The notes: generated by a model from the sequence alone, not told the origin. DNA of 64,000 bases from Saccharopolyspora soli (GCF_022678645.1 NZ_JALBWV010000051.1:1-64000); one strand, 5' to 3'; positions 7,779-16,627 are shown, counted from the stretch's first letter. Program-made: numbers and translations.

Positions 7779-9440
7779 ATGGGCGCGACTGCGGGCACTT
7801 CCTCCGGGGTGTGGGATCGGCGGCGCGCGGCGAAGCGGGACAGGCTCGCTGCCGTGGAAACGTTGACCTCGGGCAAGGTTGTCACTGACGGGCGTCTTCG
7901 GGATGTTCTGGAGGCCCTGCTGCGGCCGGGTGATCGCGTGGCGTTGGAAGGGGACAACCAGAAGCAGGCCGACTTCCTCTCGCGGACGTTGGCCACCTGC
8001 GATCCGAAACGGGTCAACGGTTTGCACATGTTGATCTCGTCCGTGTCCCGGCCGGAACACCTCGACCTTTTCGAGCGCGGTATCGCCACCAAGCTGGATC
8101 TGGCCTTCGCCGGTCCGCAGAGCGTGCGGATGGCGCAGATGGTGACCGACGGGACGGTCGCGGTCGGCGCGATCCACACCTACGTCGAGCTGTACGCGCG
8201 CATGTTCGTCGACCTCGCTCCGCAGGTGGCGCTGCTGTGCGCGGCCAAGGCTGATCGGCTGGGCAACCTCTACACCGGGGCGAACACCGAGGACACCCCG
8301 ACGATCGCCGAAGCGACGGCGTTCCGGGACGGGGTGGTGCTGGTGCAGGCCGATGAGATCGTCGACCCCGCCGAACTGCCCCGGGTGGACATCCCCGGGG
8401 ACTGGGTGGACCTGGTGGTCGCCGCGGACCGGCCCTTCGCGCTGGAACCGCTGTTCACCCGAGATCCCAGGCACATCGGTGATCTGGAGATCCTCCAGGC
8501 GATGCTGGCGGTGCGCGGGATTTACGAGCGGCACCAGGTGGTTTCGCTGAACCACGGGATCGGCTTCGACACCGCCGCCATCGAGTTGATCCTGCCCACC
8601 TACGGGCAGCGGCTCGGGCTCAAGGGCAAGATCGCGCGGCACTGGACGCTCAACCCGCATCCGACGCTGATCCCGGCGATCGAGTCCGGGTGGGTGGAGT
8701 CGGTGCATTCCTTCGGCGGCGAGGCTGGCATGGAGCGCTACACCGCCGCCCGGCCGGACGTGTTCTTCACCGGCCAGGACGGGTCGCTGCGATCCAACCG
8801 GGTGCTGTGCCAGCTGGCCGGGCAGTACGCGATCGACATGTTCATCGGGTCGTCGTTGCAGATCGACGGCGACGCCAACTCCTCGACGGTCACCGACGGG
8901 CGACTGAGCGGATTCGGTGGTGCACCCAACATGGGGCACGATCCGCACGGTCGACGCCACCCCTCTCGCGCGTGGTTGAGCATGCTGCACGGGGTGTCTC
9001 CTGCCCTGCGCGGCCGCAAGCTGGTGGTCCAGATCGCCCAGACCTTCCGCACCGGAGCGACTCCCACGTTCCTGGAGACGTTGGACGCCGTCGAGGTGGG
9101 CGAGCACGCCGGGATGCCCGTCGCACCGGTGATGATCTACGGCGATGACGTGACGCACGTGGTGACCGAAGAGGGCGTGGCCTACCTCTACAAAGCCCAC
9201 TCGCTGGCCGATCGCCGGGATGCGCTCGCGGCGGTCGCCGGGGTCACGTCGGTCGGTCGGCGGATGACCGCGGACCAGGTCGAGCAACTGCGCAAGGACG
9301 GCCTGGTCGCCTTGCCCGAGGATCTCGGTGTCGAGGTCGGCTTGGCCCACCGGTCCCTGCTGGCGGCCCGCAGCATCGGTGACCTGGTGGCCTGGTCCGG
9401 TGGGCTGTACGAACCACCAGCCCAGTTCCGGGATTGGTGA
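7779..9440 (+). CDS. mdcA: Malonate decarboxylase alpha subunit (malonyl/acetyl-ACP transferase)
   Basis: 553 residues, matching the usual 550. MdcA swaps the acetyl group on the acyl carrier protein for malonate, priming decarboxylation. Recognisable stretches are GDRVALEGDNQKQADFLSR near the N-terminus, GLHMLISSVSRPEHLDLF, and IGSSLQIDGDANSSTVTDGR further on. The ATG at 7779 follows GGGGGGAT at good spacing. It is the first gene of a six-gene operon in which each gene overlaps the next. The 382 bases upstream (7397-7778) hold no gene; a 7-bp inverted repeat (7684-7690 / 7704-7710) is the only structure I see there and could be regulatory. Cytoplasmic. Confidence 0.93.
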   Translation: MGATAGTSSGVWDRRRAAKRDRLAAVETLTSGKVVTDGRLRDVLEALLRPGDRVALEGDNQKQADFLSRTLATCDPKRVNGLHMLISSVSRPEHLDLFERGIATKLDLAFAGPQSVRMAQMVTDGTVAVGAIHTYVELYARMFVDLAPQVALLCAAKADRLGNLYTGANTEDTPTIAEATAFRDGVVLVQADEIVDPAELPRVDIPGDWVDLVVAADRPFALEPLFTRDPRHIGDLEILQAMLAVRGIYERHQVVSLNHGIGFDTAAIELILPTYGQRLGLKGKIARHWTLNPHPTLIPAIESGWVESVHSFGGEAGMERYTAARPDVFFTGQDGSLRSNRVLCQLAGQYAIDMFIGSSLQIDGDANSSTVTDGRLSGFGGAPNMGHDPHGRRHPSRAWLSMLHGVSPALRGRKLVVQIAQTFRTGATPTFLETLDAVEVGEHAGMPVAPVMIYGDDVTHVVTEEGVAYLYKAHSLADRRDALAAVAGVTSVGRRMTADQVEQLRKDGLVALPEDLGVEVGLAHRSLLAARSIGDLVAWSGGLYEPPAQFRDW

Positions 9441-10342
9441 CCCGGATGTCAACGGCCACCCGCGTGCGAACTCGGCTCGCACCCCGGCGCATCGCCGAGT
9501 TCGCCGTCGCCGCGCTGCGAGCCGAAGCCGAACTCACGCCGAAGCCCGGTTTGACCGATCGTCGTGGTGGCGGTGCGCACCGCGACATGACGCTGGACCT
9601 GCTGATCCGCTCGGCCGAGGCGCTGCGCGTGGCGTTCCAACGATGCGCGGAGGTCGCCACGACGTTGCCACTGGGGCTCGAACTGCGCGCCGAACTCGGC
9701 GCGATCGGCCGGGACGGGGAACGCCGGATGCTGGCGGTGACCGGCGGCGTCAACACCCACCGCGGTGCGCTGTGGGCGTTGGGTCTGCTCAGCGCCGGTA
9801 TAGCGCAGTGGCCCGGATCGCGGGAAGCGGTTGGTGCCGCGGCGAAGTTGGCCCGGCTGCCCGATCATCGACTGCCGCCGGAATCGCTCCGGCCGCTCTC
9901 GCACGGGGCTCGGGCCCGGCATTGCTACGGCGCCGTCGGCGCAGCAGGTGAGGCTCGGGCCGAGTTCCCGCACGTCACCGAGCATGCCCTGCCCGCCTTG
10001 CGGCGCGCTCGGGCCCGTGGCGCGGACGAAGCGTCGGCCCGCCTGGACGCACTGCTGGCGGTGATGGCGTCGCTGGAGGACACGTGCCTGTTGCACCGAG
10101 GTGGCCCGCGCGGGTTGGCCGCGGTCCGCGGCGCGGCGGTCGGTGTGCTCGCTGCCGGGGGCTGCGCCACGGTCGCCGGTCGGCTGCGGCTGGCCGCACT
10201 CGACCGGCTCGCCCGAACCCGACGGCTCTCGCCCGGGGGCAGCGCCGATCTGTTGTCCGCTGCCGTGTTCCTCGATTCGTTGCCCGTCGAGAAAGGACAC
10301 CCCGATCGCCATGCAGATCCTGACCTACCGTTTTCCCGCTGA
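9437..10342 (+). CDS. mdcB: Triphosphoribosyl-dephospho-CoA synthase
   Basis: About 301 residues. MdcB joins dephospho-CoA to ATP, forming the precursor of the prosthetic group carried by MdcC. Family motifs visible: ELTPKPGLTDRRGGGAHRDM near residue 35, GVNTHRGALWALGLLSAG around residue 110, and EDTCLLHRGGPRGL later. The start is either GTG 9437, which overlaps the mdcA stop as GTGA, or ATG 9446 three codons on; I list the overlapping one because every other junction here overlaps by four bases. It extends 32 bases into mdcC. The last 20 residues are charged and poorly conserved. Confidence 0.9.
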   Translation: MTRMSTATRVRTRLAPRRIAEFAVAALRAEAELTPKPGLTDRRGGGAHRDMTLDLLIRSAEALRVAFQRCAEVATTLPLGLELRAELGAIGRDGERRMLAVTGGVNTHRGALWALGLLSAGIAQWPGSREAVGAAAKLARLPDHRLPPESLRPLSHGARARHCYGAVGAAGEARAEFPHVTEHALPALRRARARGADEASARLDALLAVMASLEDTCLLHRGGPRGLAAVRGAAVGVLAAGGCATVAGRLRLAALDRLARTRRLSPGGSADLLSAAVFLDSLPVEKGHPDRHADPDLPFSR

Positions 10343-10649
10343 TCGGGTACCCCTGCGGCGCGTCCACGTCGGCGTGGTCGCCTCCGGTGACCTGGAGATC
10401 CTGCTGGACCTGCCCGCGCCGGAGACCGAGCCGGGTGGGCAGGCCGAGGTGCGGGTCCGCACCAGCATCGACGGCTTCGAGGTGCTCTGGCAGGCCGTGC
10501 TGGAGCGCTTCTTCGCCCGGACTTCCCTGCTGGGGCGATGGGAGCTCAACGACTTCGGCGCCACACCGGGTGTGGTCGCGCTGCGACTGCGGCAGGCGGC
10601 GGAATCCGCCACGAGGACCGACAACGCGACCGGAGGCGAACCGGCATGA
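10311..10649 (+). CDS. mdcC: Malonate decarboxylase acyl carrier protein (delta subunit)
   Basis: 112 residues. MdcC carries the 2'-(5''-phosphoribosyl)-3'-dephospho-CoA arm on which malonate is decarboxylated. The attachment serine is Ser25 in GVVASGDLEILL, the same position as the known serine in the Klebsiella protein. Its start lies inside mdcB, with a weak AGGA about 13 bases upstream, so translation is probably coupled. The stop overlaps the next ATG as ATGA. The C-terminal half (LLGRWELNDFGATPGVVALR) is typical of the family. Confidence 0.92.
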   Translation: MQILTYRFPADRVPLRRVHVGVVASGDLEILLDLPAPETEPGGQAEVRVRTSIDGFEVLWQAVLERFFARTSLLGRWELNDFGATPGVVALRLRQAAESATRTDNATGGEPA

Positions 10650-12367
10650 TCACCCCCACCAAGCTTGCCGAATCCCACTGGCAGCTCCAGCGCCGCAGTT
10701 TCCTCGAACTCGATGCACGCGCCCGCGCCGAAGCTCTGCTGGACACCGGGTCGATGCGGGTGCTTTGCGGACCTTTCGACCGCATCGAGTCCCCCTGGCT
10801 GCAACCGCAGGGCATCGTGCCGCAGGCCGACGACGGTGTTGTCATCGCGCGCGGCGCGGTGGATGCAGCCGCAGTGGTCATCGCTTCGATCGAGCAGGGC
10901 TTCCAGGGCGGCGGCACCGGTGAAGTCGCTGGCGCCAAGATCAGCCAGGCGCTGCGGCTGGCCGCGGCCGACTCCCGATCGGGTGCGCCGACAGCCGCCT
11001 TGCTGCTGCTGGAAACCGGCGGCGTTCGGCTGCAAGAGGCCAACCTGGGGTTGAACGCGGTGGCGGAGATCTGCTCCGCACTGCTCGAACTGCGCCCGTT
11101 GGCTCCGGTCGTCGGCGTCGTCGCTGGCGAGGTCGGTTCTTTCGGAGGGGTCAGCATCGCCGCCGGACTGTGCACCCACCTGATCGTCACCCCGCAGGGG
11201 CGGATCGGGCTCGACGGACCGGCCGTGATCGAGCAGGAGGCCGGGATAGCGGAGTTCGACTCGTCCGACCGGGCGCTGATCTGGGCCATCGACGGCGGCG
11301 AACAACGCCGCGCCCTCGGCCTGGCCGAAACCCTGGTTCCGGATGACGCCAACGCGATTCGCGATGCCGTGCGCGCGTCTTTGGCCGCTGGCCCGCGCGA
11401 GCCGGGAACGCACCGCAGCGAACGGCTCGACGTGCTCGCCACCCGGCTGGCCACTCTCGACCCGGCACACCCTCCCGCACCGGGCGACCTGCGGGCCTCG
11501 TGGGGCCAGGACTACGCGCCGCTGCGCACCGGGACCGAATCGCCTTCCACCAGGGGGAAATCCACCCCGCCCCGCAGCCGCGGCCGCACGTGGCTCCGCA
11601 CTCTTGCCGACGCCGATCCCGTCGAGGTCATCCCCTCGGTGCTGCGTGCCGACACCGCCGACGCCGTGCACTTGAGCGTCGTGCCAGATCCGGACAATCC
11701 CTTCTACCGGGCGCGGGGCGGTGAGGTCGGCTTGACCGAATGCCTGGCGCTGGCTCGGACGATCCGCGAGGTGGTGCGCGAGGATTCCGACGCCGAGCGG
11801 CGCCGTGCGATCGTGGCCGTGGTCGACCTCGCCAGCCAGGCATACGGGCGGATCGAGGAAATGGCCGGACTGCACCAGGCCATCGCCACGACCGTGGACG
11901 CCTACTGGACCGCGCGCACCGTCGGCCACCCCTTGGTGGCCGTCGTGGTCGGGACCGCGCTCTCCGGCGGCTTTCTCGCCCACGGGTTGCAAGCCCAGCA
12001 GATCCTGGCCCTCGACGATCCGCAGGTGGAGATCCACGCCATGCACAAACCCGCCGCCGCGCGCATCACCATGCGCACCGTCGAAGAACTCGACGAACTC
12101 GCCAAGAAGATCGCCCCGCTGAGCTACGACGTGCGGGACTGGGCGGGATTGGGCTTCTGCGACGGACTCCTGTCCGTGAACGACGCGGACGCCCCGACGA
12201 CCAAGGACGCCAGCACGGTTCGGGACGCCGTCGCCGCAGCCGTCGACCGAGCCCGCCGGGGGCCGAGCGACCTGTCCACCAGGCTCGACTCGCCAACGGC
12301 CGTGCGCACCCGTAGTGCCTCGCGAACAGTCCGGGATCGGCTCGGCCAGCAGTGGTCGAACACATGA
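10646..12367 (+). CDS. mdcDE: Malonate decarboxylase beta-gamma fusion (carboxylyase)
   Basis: 573 residues. It decarboxylates malonyl-S-ACP to acetyl-S-ACP and CO2. Residues 1 to about 285 match the beta subunit MdcD (crotonase-fold, SFLELDARARAEALLD, GAKISQALRLAA, SFGGVSIAAGLC). Residues about 310-560 match the gamma subunit MdcE (RGGEVGLTECLALARTIREV, GTALSGGFLAHGLQAQQILA). A Ser/Pro/Arg-rich linker around residues 285-310 joins them. In Klebsiella and Pseudomonas these are two genes. GGAGG lies 11 bases before the ATG, and both ends overlap neighbours by ATGA. Confidence 0.93.
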   Translation: MITPTKLAESHWQLQRRSFLELDARARAEALLDTGSMRVLCGPFDRIESPWLQPQGIVPQADDGVVIARGAVDAAAVVIASIEQGFQGGGTGEVAGAKISQALRLAAADSRSGAPTAALLLLETGGVRLQEANLGLNAVAEICSALLELRPLAPVVGVVAGEVGSFGGVSIAAGLCTHLIVTPQGRIGLDGPAVIEQEAGIAEFDSSDRALIWAIDGGEQRRALGLAETLVPDDANAIRDAVRASLAAGPREPGTHRSERLDVLATRLATLDPAHPPAPGDLRASWGQDYAPLRTGTESPSTRGKSTPPRSRGRTWLRTLADADPVEVIPSVLRADTADAVHLSVVPDPDNPFYRARGGEVGLTECLALARTIREVVREDSDAERRRAIVAVVDLASQAYGRIEEMAGLHQAIATTVDAYWTARTVGHPLVAVVVGTALSGGFLAHGLQAQQILALDDPQVEIHAMHKPAAARITMRTVEELDELAKKIAPLSYDVRDWAGLGFCDGLLSVNDADAPTTKDASTVRDAVAAAVDRARRGPSDLSTRLDSPTAVRTRSASRTVRDRLGQQWSNT

Positions 12368-12963
12368 TTCGCCCGCACGACCTGCTCCGGCTGAACTGGC
12401 CGGTCACCCCGGCGACCGCCCCGAGGTGGGTGGTGCTGGCGCTGTGCCGGACCCCCTGGGTCGTGGCCCGCCGCGCACTCGCGGCGGAAGGCCGTGTCGC
12501 GGTGGGTGTGCGCGGCCCGCATCGGGCGCAACGGTTCGCCCTGGACGTCCCGCTCGACGCCGTGGCCGCGGTGCTCCCACCCGAAGCGCTGACCGCTCGC
12601 GCGCACACGCTGCGCGCGGAGTTACCTGCGGTCCGCGCACTGCACGCGGTACGGCCGCGCCTCGACAGGACGGGCTTGCGCTGGGGCCCCGGTGGCAGCG
12701 TGGGCTTCGAGCTGGCCACCGGGCTGCCCGCCATCACGCGCGACAGCGACCTGGACATCGTGCTGCGGGTCGAGCACCCACCGCCACTGGCCGAACTCGC
12801 GGCCGTCCAAGCGTCGCTGCAAGACCTGTCCGTCCGGGTCGACTGCCAACTCGACGCGCCTTGGGGCGCCGTCGCGCTCGCCGAACTCTTGTCCGGCGCC
12901 GACCGGGTGCTCCTGCGCACCCCTAACGGACCTCGGCTGGTGTGGACGGAGACCTTGACATGA
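12364..12963 (+). CDS. mdcG: Phosphoribosyl-dephospho-CoA transferase
   Basis: 199 residues. MdcG attaches the prosthetic group made by MdcB to the serine of MdcC. The nucleotidyltransferase-like core shows GGSVGFELATGLPAIT followed by the acidic pair in DSDLDIVLRVE (residues about 127-137) and a later acidic strand RVDCQLDAPWGAVALAEL. ATG 12364 overlaps the mdcDE stop by ATGA; a GTG 12 bases earlier is possible but would increase the overlap. The N-terminal 90 residues (IRPHDLLRL, WVVLALCRTPWVVARR) fit the family. Confidence 0.88.
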   Translation: MIRPHDLLRLNWPVTPATAPRWVVLALCRTPWVVARRALAAEGRVAVGVRGPHRAQRFALDVPLDAVAAVLPPEALTARAHTLRAELPAVRALHAVRPRLDRTGLRWGPGGSVGFELATGLPAITRDSDLDIVLRVEHPPPLAELAAVQASLQDLSVRVDCQLDAPWGAVALAELLSGADRVLLRTPNGPRLVWTETLT

Positions 12964-13895
12964 GTTTGGCGCTGCTCTTCCCCGGACAGGGATCGCAGCG
13001 GCCCGGAATGCTGCACGCCCTACCCGACAGCCCCGCCGTTCGAACTACCCTCGCCGACGCGGGCGACCACCTCGATCTCGACCGGCTCGACACCGAAAAA
13101 GCGCTGCGTTCGAGCACCGACACCCAACTGGCACTGCTGGTCTCCGGAGTTGCCGCAGCCCGAGCCCTCACCGACGACCACGGTTTGTCGCCCGAATTCC
13201 TCGCCGGGCACTCCGTTGGCGCGTTCGCCGCCGCCGTCACCGCAGGCGTGCTCACCCTGCCCGAAGCACTCACCGCCGTGCGGCTGCGCGGCGATCTCAT
13301 GCGGGAGGTGTGCGCGGACGGCCGCTGGGGCATGGCCGCCATCATCGGGCTGCGCCTGCCCACCGTTCGCTCGCTGACCGAGCAGATCAGCACCCACGAC
13401 GATCCACTGTGGATCGCCAATGTCAACGCCCAGGACCAGATTGTCATCAGCGGCACCAGCACCGCGCTCCGCCGAGCTGAACCGGCCGTGCGCGATGCCG
13501 GGGGCGGGCGCGTGCAGCACCTCGACGTGGCGGTCGCTTCGCACTGCCCGCTCCAGGAACGCACCGCCAGCCGCCTCGCCCAGCACCTGGCCCGCCTGCC
13601 ACGTCGTCCCCAGCGGGTCGCGTACTTGACCAACACCGGTGGCCGATGCATTCGCGGCGACAGCGACGCGGTTCTCGACGACCTTGCCCGCGCCGTGGCA
13701 CGGCCGGTGCAGTGGCACGACGCGACCCGGCTGATGAGCGAACTCGGCGCCACCTACGCAGTGCAGCTGCCGCCGGGCGACGTCCTGAGCCGACTCCTGG
13801 TCCGCACCCTCCCCCAACTCCACGCCGATGCTCTGGATGACGGCATCGACCAAGTCCTCGCGCACTCCCGCCGCTTCCTGGGAGCGGTCAGCTAA
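12960..13895 (+). CDS. mdcH: Malonyl-CoA:ACP transacylase of malonate decarboxylase
   Basis: 311 residues with the FabD fold: LLFPGQGSQRPGM at the start, the nucleophile serine in AGHSVGAFAAA, the active-site histidine region in VASHCPLQERTA, and NVNAQDQIVISG. It loads malonyl from malonyl-CoA onto MdcC to start the catalytic cycle. The start overlaps the mdcG stop by ATGA. It is the last gene of the operon; no malonate transporter (mdcF, or mdcL and mdcM) and no mdcR-type regulator follow. 13896-14194 shows only short protein-like scraps (TVIAEVRISGGDGATFHLGK at 14038) that I cannot make into a gene. Confidence 0.92.
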   Translation: MSLALLFPGQGSQRPGMLHALPDSPAVRTTLADAGDHLDLDRLDTEKALRSSTDTQLALLVSGVAAARALTDDHGLSPEFLAGHSVGAFAAAVTAGVLTLPEALTAVRLRGDLMREVCADGRWGMAAIIGLRLPTVRSLTEQISTHDDPLWIANVNAQDQIVISGTSTALRRAEPAVRDAGGGRVQHLDVAVASHCPLQERTASRLAQHLARLPRRPQRVAYLTNTGGRCIRGDSDAVLDDLARAVARPVQWHDATRLMSELGATYAVQLPPGDVLSRLLVRTLPQLHADALDDGIDQVLAHSRRFLGAVS

Positions 13896-14194
13896 CGAGT
13901 CGCGGCTTTGGCTGCCGGGGGTGACGATGGGCGGGTCCGACATGCGCACCGTTCGCAGCGGAAGGGGGCGATGCGCAGTTGACGAATCTGGGGCACATCG
14001 TCGTTTTCGGGGCCATGTCGTGCGTTGTGGACGGCGCCGACGGTCATCGCGGAGGTGCGCATCAGCGGCGGTGACGGCGCGACCTTCCACCTCGGCAAGG
14101 GGCTATTTGCCGTTCAACGTTCTTCTCGGTTCGGGGTTCCGTGCTGCCGACTCACCATTGCCCCACCAGATCGGTCGCGCGAGAGGAGAGGCAG

Positions 14195-15052
14195 ATGGGA
14201 CTCAAGCGACAACAGAGAACGCAGCAGCGCAACAGGATCACGGTCGTGATGGCGCTTTTCGTGATCGCCATGCTCACGGCCGCGTGCACGTCGTTCGCGG
14301 CGCCGAGACCGCTGGTGCCCTGCGCACCCGCCGCTGTCAAGCCCACTGTCGTGCTGGTCCACGGCGCTTGGGCCGATACTTCCAGTTGGAACGGCGAGGT
14401 CGGTGCCCTGCAGCAAGCCGGGTACGTCGCTCGGGCCATCGGCAACCCGCTCCGGGACTTGACCGGCGATGCCGCTACTGTTTCCGACTTCCTGAAGACC
14501 ATTCCCGGACCTGTCGTGCTCGTCGGGCACTCCTACGGAGGGTCCGTGATCACGAACGCCTCGGTGGGAAATCCGAACGTCAAGGCCCTCGTGTACGTCG
14601 ACGCAGCCGCGCCGGATGTTGGTGAGACCACCGGCCAGCTCAGCGGGTCCGACTCCGCACTCAACGCGAACCCCGCCGATCTCTACGACATGGTGGCCTA
14701 CGCGGGGGCTCCAGCGGCAGCGATGGACCTGTACCTCAAGCAACAGGTCTTCGTCGGCTCGTTCGGCTCGGACCTGCCCCAGGACGTCGCCAACCGGCTG
14801 TGGGCCTCCCAACGAGCGGCTTCGAACAGCGCGTTCATGACGCCGTCGAAGGAAGCCGGGTGGAAGACGATTCCGTCCTGGTACTTCATCAGCACCGGCG
14901 ACCGGATCATCACGCTGTCCTCGGAGCGGTCGATGGCCCAACGGGCCCGCTCGAACATCACCGAGTTCCCGGGCGGCTCCCACCTCACGCTGATCTCGAA
15001 CCCGGACGCGGTGACCGCGGTGATCGGTAACGCCATCTGCGCCGTCCGCTGA
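14195..15052 (+). CDS. Alpha/beta-hydrolase lipoprotein
   Basis: 285 residues from ATG 14195, with GAGAGGAGAG just upstream. Residues 18-36 form a lipoprotein signal (VVMALFVIAMLTAACTS; lipobox LTAAC), so the enzyme is probably anchored to the outer face of the membrane. The hydrolase domain starts at VVLVHGAWADTSSW (oxyanion region). The nucleophile is in LVGHSYGGSVI, an acidic residue in ISTGDRIITL, and the histidine in FPGGSHLTLISNP. It resembles the esterase-like family often found in soil actinomycetes. The substrate is unknown. It stands alone, converging on the SDR gene 31 bases away. Confidence 0.82.
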   Translation: MGLKRQQRTQQRNRITVVMALFVIAMLTAACTSFAAPRPLVPCAPAAVKPTVVLVHGAWADTSSWNGEVGALQQAGYVARAIGNPLRDLTGDAATVSDFLKTIPGPVVLVGHSYGGSVITNASVGNPNVKALVYVDAAAPDVGETTGQLSGSDSALNANPADLYDMVAYAGAPAAAMDLYLKQQVFVGSFGSDLPQDVANRLWASQRAASNSAFMTPSKEAGWKTIPSWYFISTGDRIITLSSERSMAQRARSNITEFPGGSHLTLISNPDAVTAVIGNAICAVR

Positions 15053-15083
15053 ACGCTTCGATGCGGGCGGTGGCCCCGGCCGA

Positions 15084-16034
15084 TCAGGCGAGCGCGCGCC
15101 GCAGCAGGGCTTCGGACGCCGACAGGTAGCGATCGACGTAGGCGCTGTCGAAGCCCTGCGTCGGTCGGATCGGTTGCGCTTTGTGGCCGAACATGAGCCC
15201 GGTCCGGCCTTCGAGCTCCGGCGCGAACAGGAGTGGCACGATCCGCTTCGCATATGCCTCGGGAGATTGCATGAAAAGGCCGACGGCCGCCTCGAACAGC
15301 CGGTGGATGGTGCTGCCTTCGCCCAGGAAGTTGCTTCGGATATCGGTTTTGATCATGTACGGGCCCAGGCCGAAGAACGCCGGGCCCGGGAACCGTTCCG
15401 CGGCGCCGAGCACGATGGCCTCGTTCCCGGCCACGGTGTTGAAGTGCGCGACCATGGATTTGTAGCTCTTCTCGGAGTTGAGGTCATCCGGGTTTCCGAG
15501 CGCGCCGATTCCGGGGGACCCCATGACGAAAACGCGCGGCCTGGGCGCACCGTCGCCACGTGCTGATCCGAGTTCGGGGCTGAGACCTCGCAGTATCGCC
15601 AGGCGACTCAGGTAGCTGATCGCCAGGTCGCGTTCGATGTGCTCGTGCGTCTCCTCACGTGTCCGGGCAGCGAAGATCCCGGTGGTGAAGAGTGCGACGT
15701 CGAAGGATTCCGCCGGAAGATCGCGGCCCACGCGGACGGCCTCGCGCATCGACGACAGATCGGCTGGCACGAACGTCAACCGGTCGGTCGGGGCATCGCG
15801 AAACGTGCGCCCGACGACTGTGACATCGGCACGTCGCGCCAGGGCTTGCTGGGCGATGGCTCGCCCGAGGCCGTTGGTGCCGCCTATGACGACCAACTTC
15901 TTCGCGGACAGGTCGAGCTGCTCGATGGGCGCCAGTCGCACGGCCACACTCCGATCCGGCACCCCTGTGGCGGAAAGACGTTGCCTCCGGCGAATTTTGG
16001 ACGCACTCGGAGCGGATTGGCTTGCGGCGTTCAT
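15084..16034 (-). CDS. Short-chain dehydrogenase/reductase
   Basis: 316 residues; ATG 16034 was chosen over the longer frame because AAGGGGAG lies 8 bases upstream. An N-terminal extension of about 50 residues precedes the Rossmann start KLVVIGGTNGLGRAIAQQAL (GGxxGLG type). FTTGIFAARTREE takes the place of the NNAG strand, and SYKSMVAHFNTV holds the Tyr-x-x-x-Lys-like region only loosely (Y and K adjacent), so the catalytic residues are atypical. It is transcribed away from a TetR gene, with two operator-like palindromes between them; repression by that TetR and release by the enzyme's substrate is the likely logic. Confidence 0.75.
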   Translation of the reverse strand: MNAASQSAPSASKIRRRQRLSATGVPDRSVAVRLAPIEQLDLSAKKLVVIGGTNGLGRAIAQQALARRADVTVVGRTFRDAPTDRLTFVPADLSSMREAVRVGRDLPAESFDVALFTTGIFAARTREETHEHIERDLAISYLSRLAILRGLSPELGSARGDGAPRPRVFVMGSPGIGALGNPDDLNSEKSYKSMVAHFNTVAGNEAIVLGAAERFPGPAFFGLGPYMIKTDIRSNFLGEGSTIHRLFEAAVGLFMQSPEAYAKRIVPLLFAPELEGRTGLMFGHKAQPIRPTQGFDSAYVDRYLSASEALLRRALA

Positions 16035-16210
16035 CGATACTCCCCTTCTTGCGCGGTTGCTCGCCTCCGGCGGGCGTGACCAACTGGCCGCACCGGGACT
16101 CGCCGACCAGCAGTTCAACGCAGGGTGCGCCTCGATGCTCATACCGCCAACGAAGCCCGCGGCCACGAATCGGCGGCGGAACATCCCAGCTGGCACGCAC
16201 TGACACCCCT

Positions 16211-16264
16211 AACTGATTGACTTCTATCAGTTACGCTACCACAGACTTGATAGGTTCCTATCAA
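16211..16264. promoter_or_regulatory. Two operator palindromes between the divergent SDR and tetR genes
   Basis: 16211-16232 has arms AACTGAT / ATCAGTT separated by 8 bases. 16247-16264 is TTGATAGG-TT-CCTATCAA, perfect 8-bp arms. The two boxes share TGAT and CTATCA half-site parts, lie in AT-rich DNA and occupy the whole shared promoter region, as expected for an autoregulating TetR. Confidence 0.7.
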
Positions 16265-16279
16265 TTGGTAGTGTGCGGT

Positions 16280-16566
16280 GTGACCGACAGTGCCCGACAG
16301 CCGCTGCGCGCCGACGCGGCCCGGAACGTGCGACGCATCGTGGAGGCCGCGCACCAGGTGTTCCAGCGCGGCGATCCCTCGGCGTCCATGGAGGAGATCG
16401 CCGCAGCGGCAGGGGTGGGCATCGCCACCCTGTACCGCCGATTCCCCCGACGCGAAGACCTGATCAGGGCCGTGATGCAGCAGCGGTTCGCCGTGACGAT
16501 CCAACCGGCGTTGGAGCAGGCGCGGCGGGAACCGGACCTGCGGAAGGGGGGGGGGGGGGGGGGGGG
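16280..16566 (+). CDS. TetR-family regulator, N-terminal part only
   Basis: From GTG 16280 about 88 residues are readable: ARNVRRIVEAAHQVFQRG, SMEEIAAAAGVGIATLYRRF (HTH) and PRREDLIRAVMQQRFA, a standard TetR DNA-binding domain. The ligand-binding domain of about 100 further residues is missing, because the sequence enters a run of 21 G at 16546. The open frame continues across the homopolymers into antisense of the next gene, which is meaningless. Most likely the gene is complete in the organism and cut here by a faulty join. It probably represses the divergent SDR gene and itself. Confidence 0.7.
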
Positions 16567-16600
16567 CGGGGCCCGCGGGGCCCCCCCCCCCCCCCCCCCC
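16546..16600. other. 21-G run, GC palindrome, 20-C run: suspected assembly artefact
   Basis: G x21 (16546-16566), then a short GC-only palindromic core, then C x20 (16581-16600). The whole tract is a near-perfect inverted repeat. It cuts a tetR gene in mid-domain and is followed within 30 bases by the 3' end of dacB. A natural tract of this length inside a coding frame would be exceptional. Confidence 0.8.
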
Positions 16601-16627
16601 ACCCCGCCCGGTGGTCGCTTCGGCCGG

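Noticed and set aside
7431..9482. 683-codon open frame on the minus strand opposite mdcA
   Set aside because: Composition is His/Arg/Gly/Gln-rich noise caused by high third-position GC of the real gene; no domain or ribosome site.
13896..14194. Gene between mdcH and the hydrolase (possible mdc transporter)
   Set aside because: Only short scraps in different frames; no membrane segments and no frame longer than noise.
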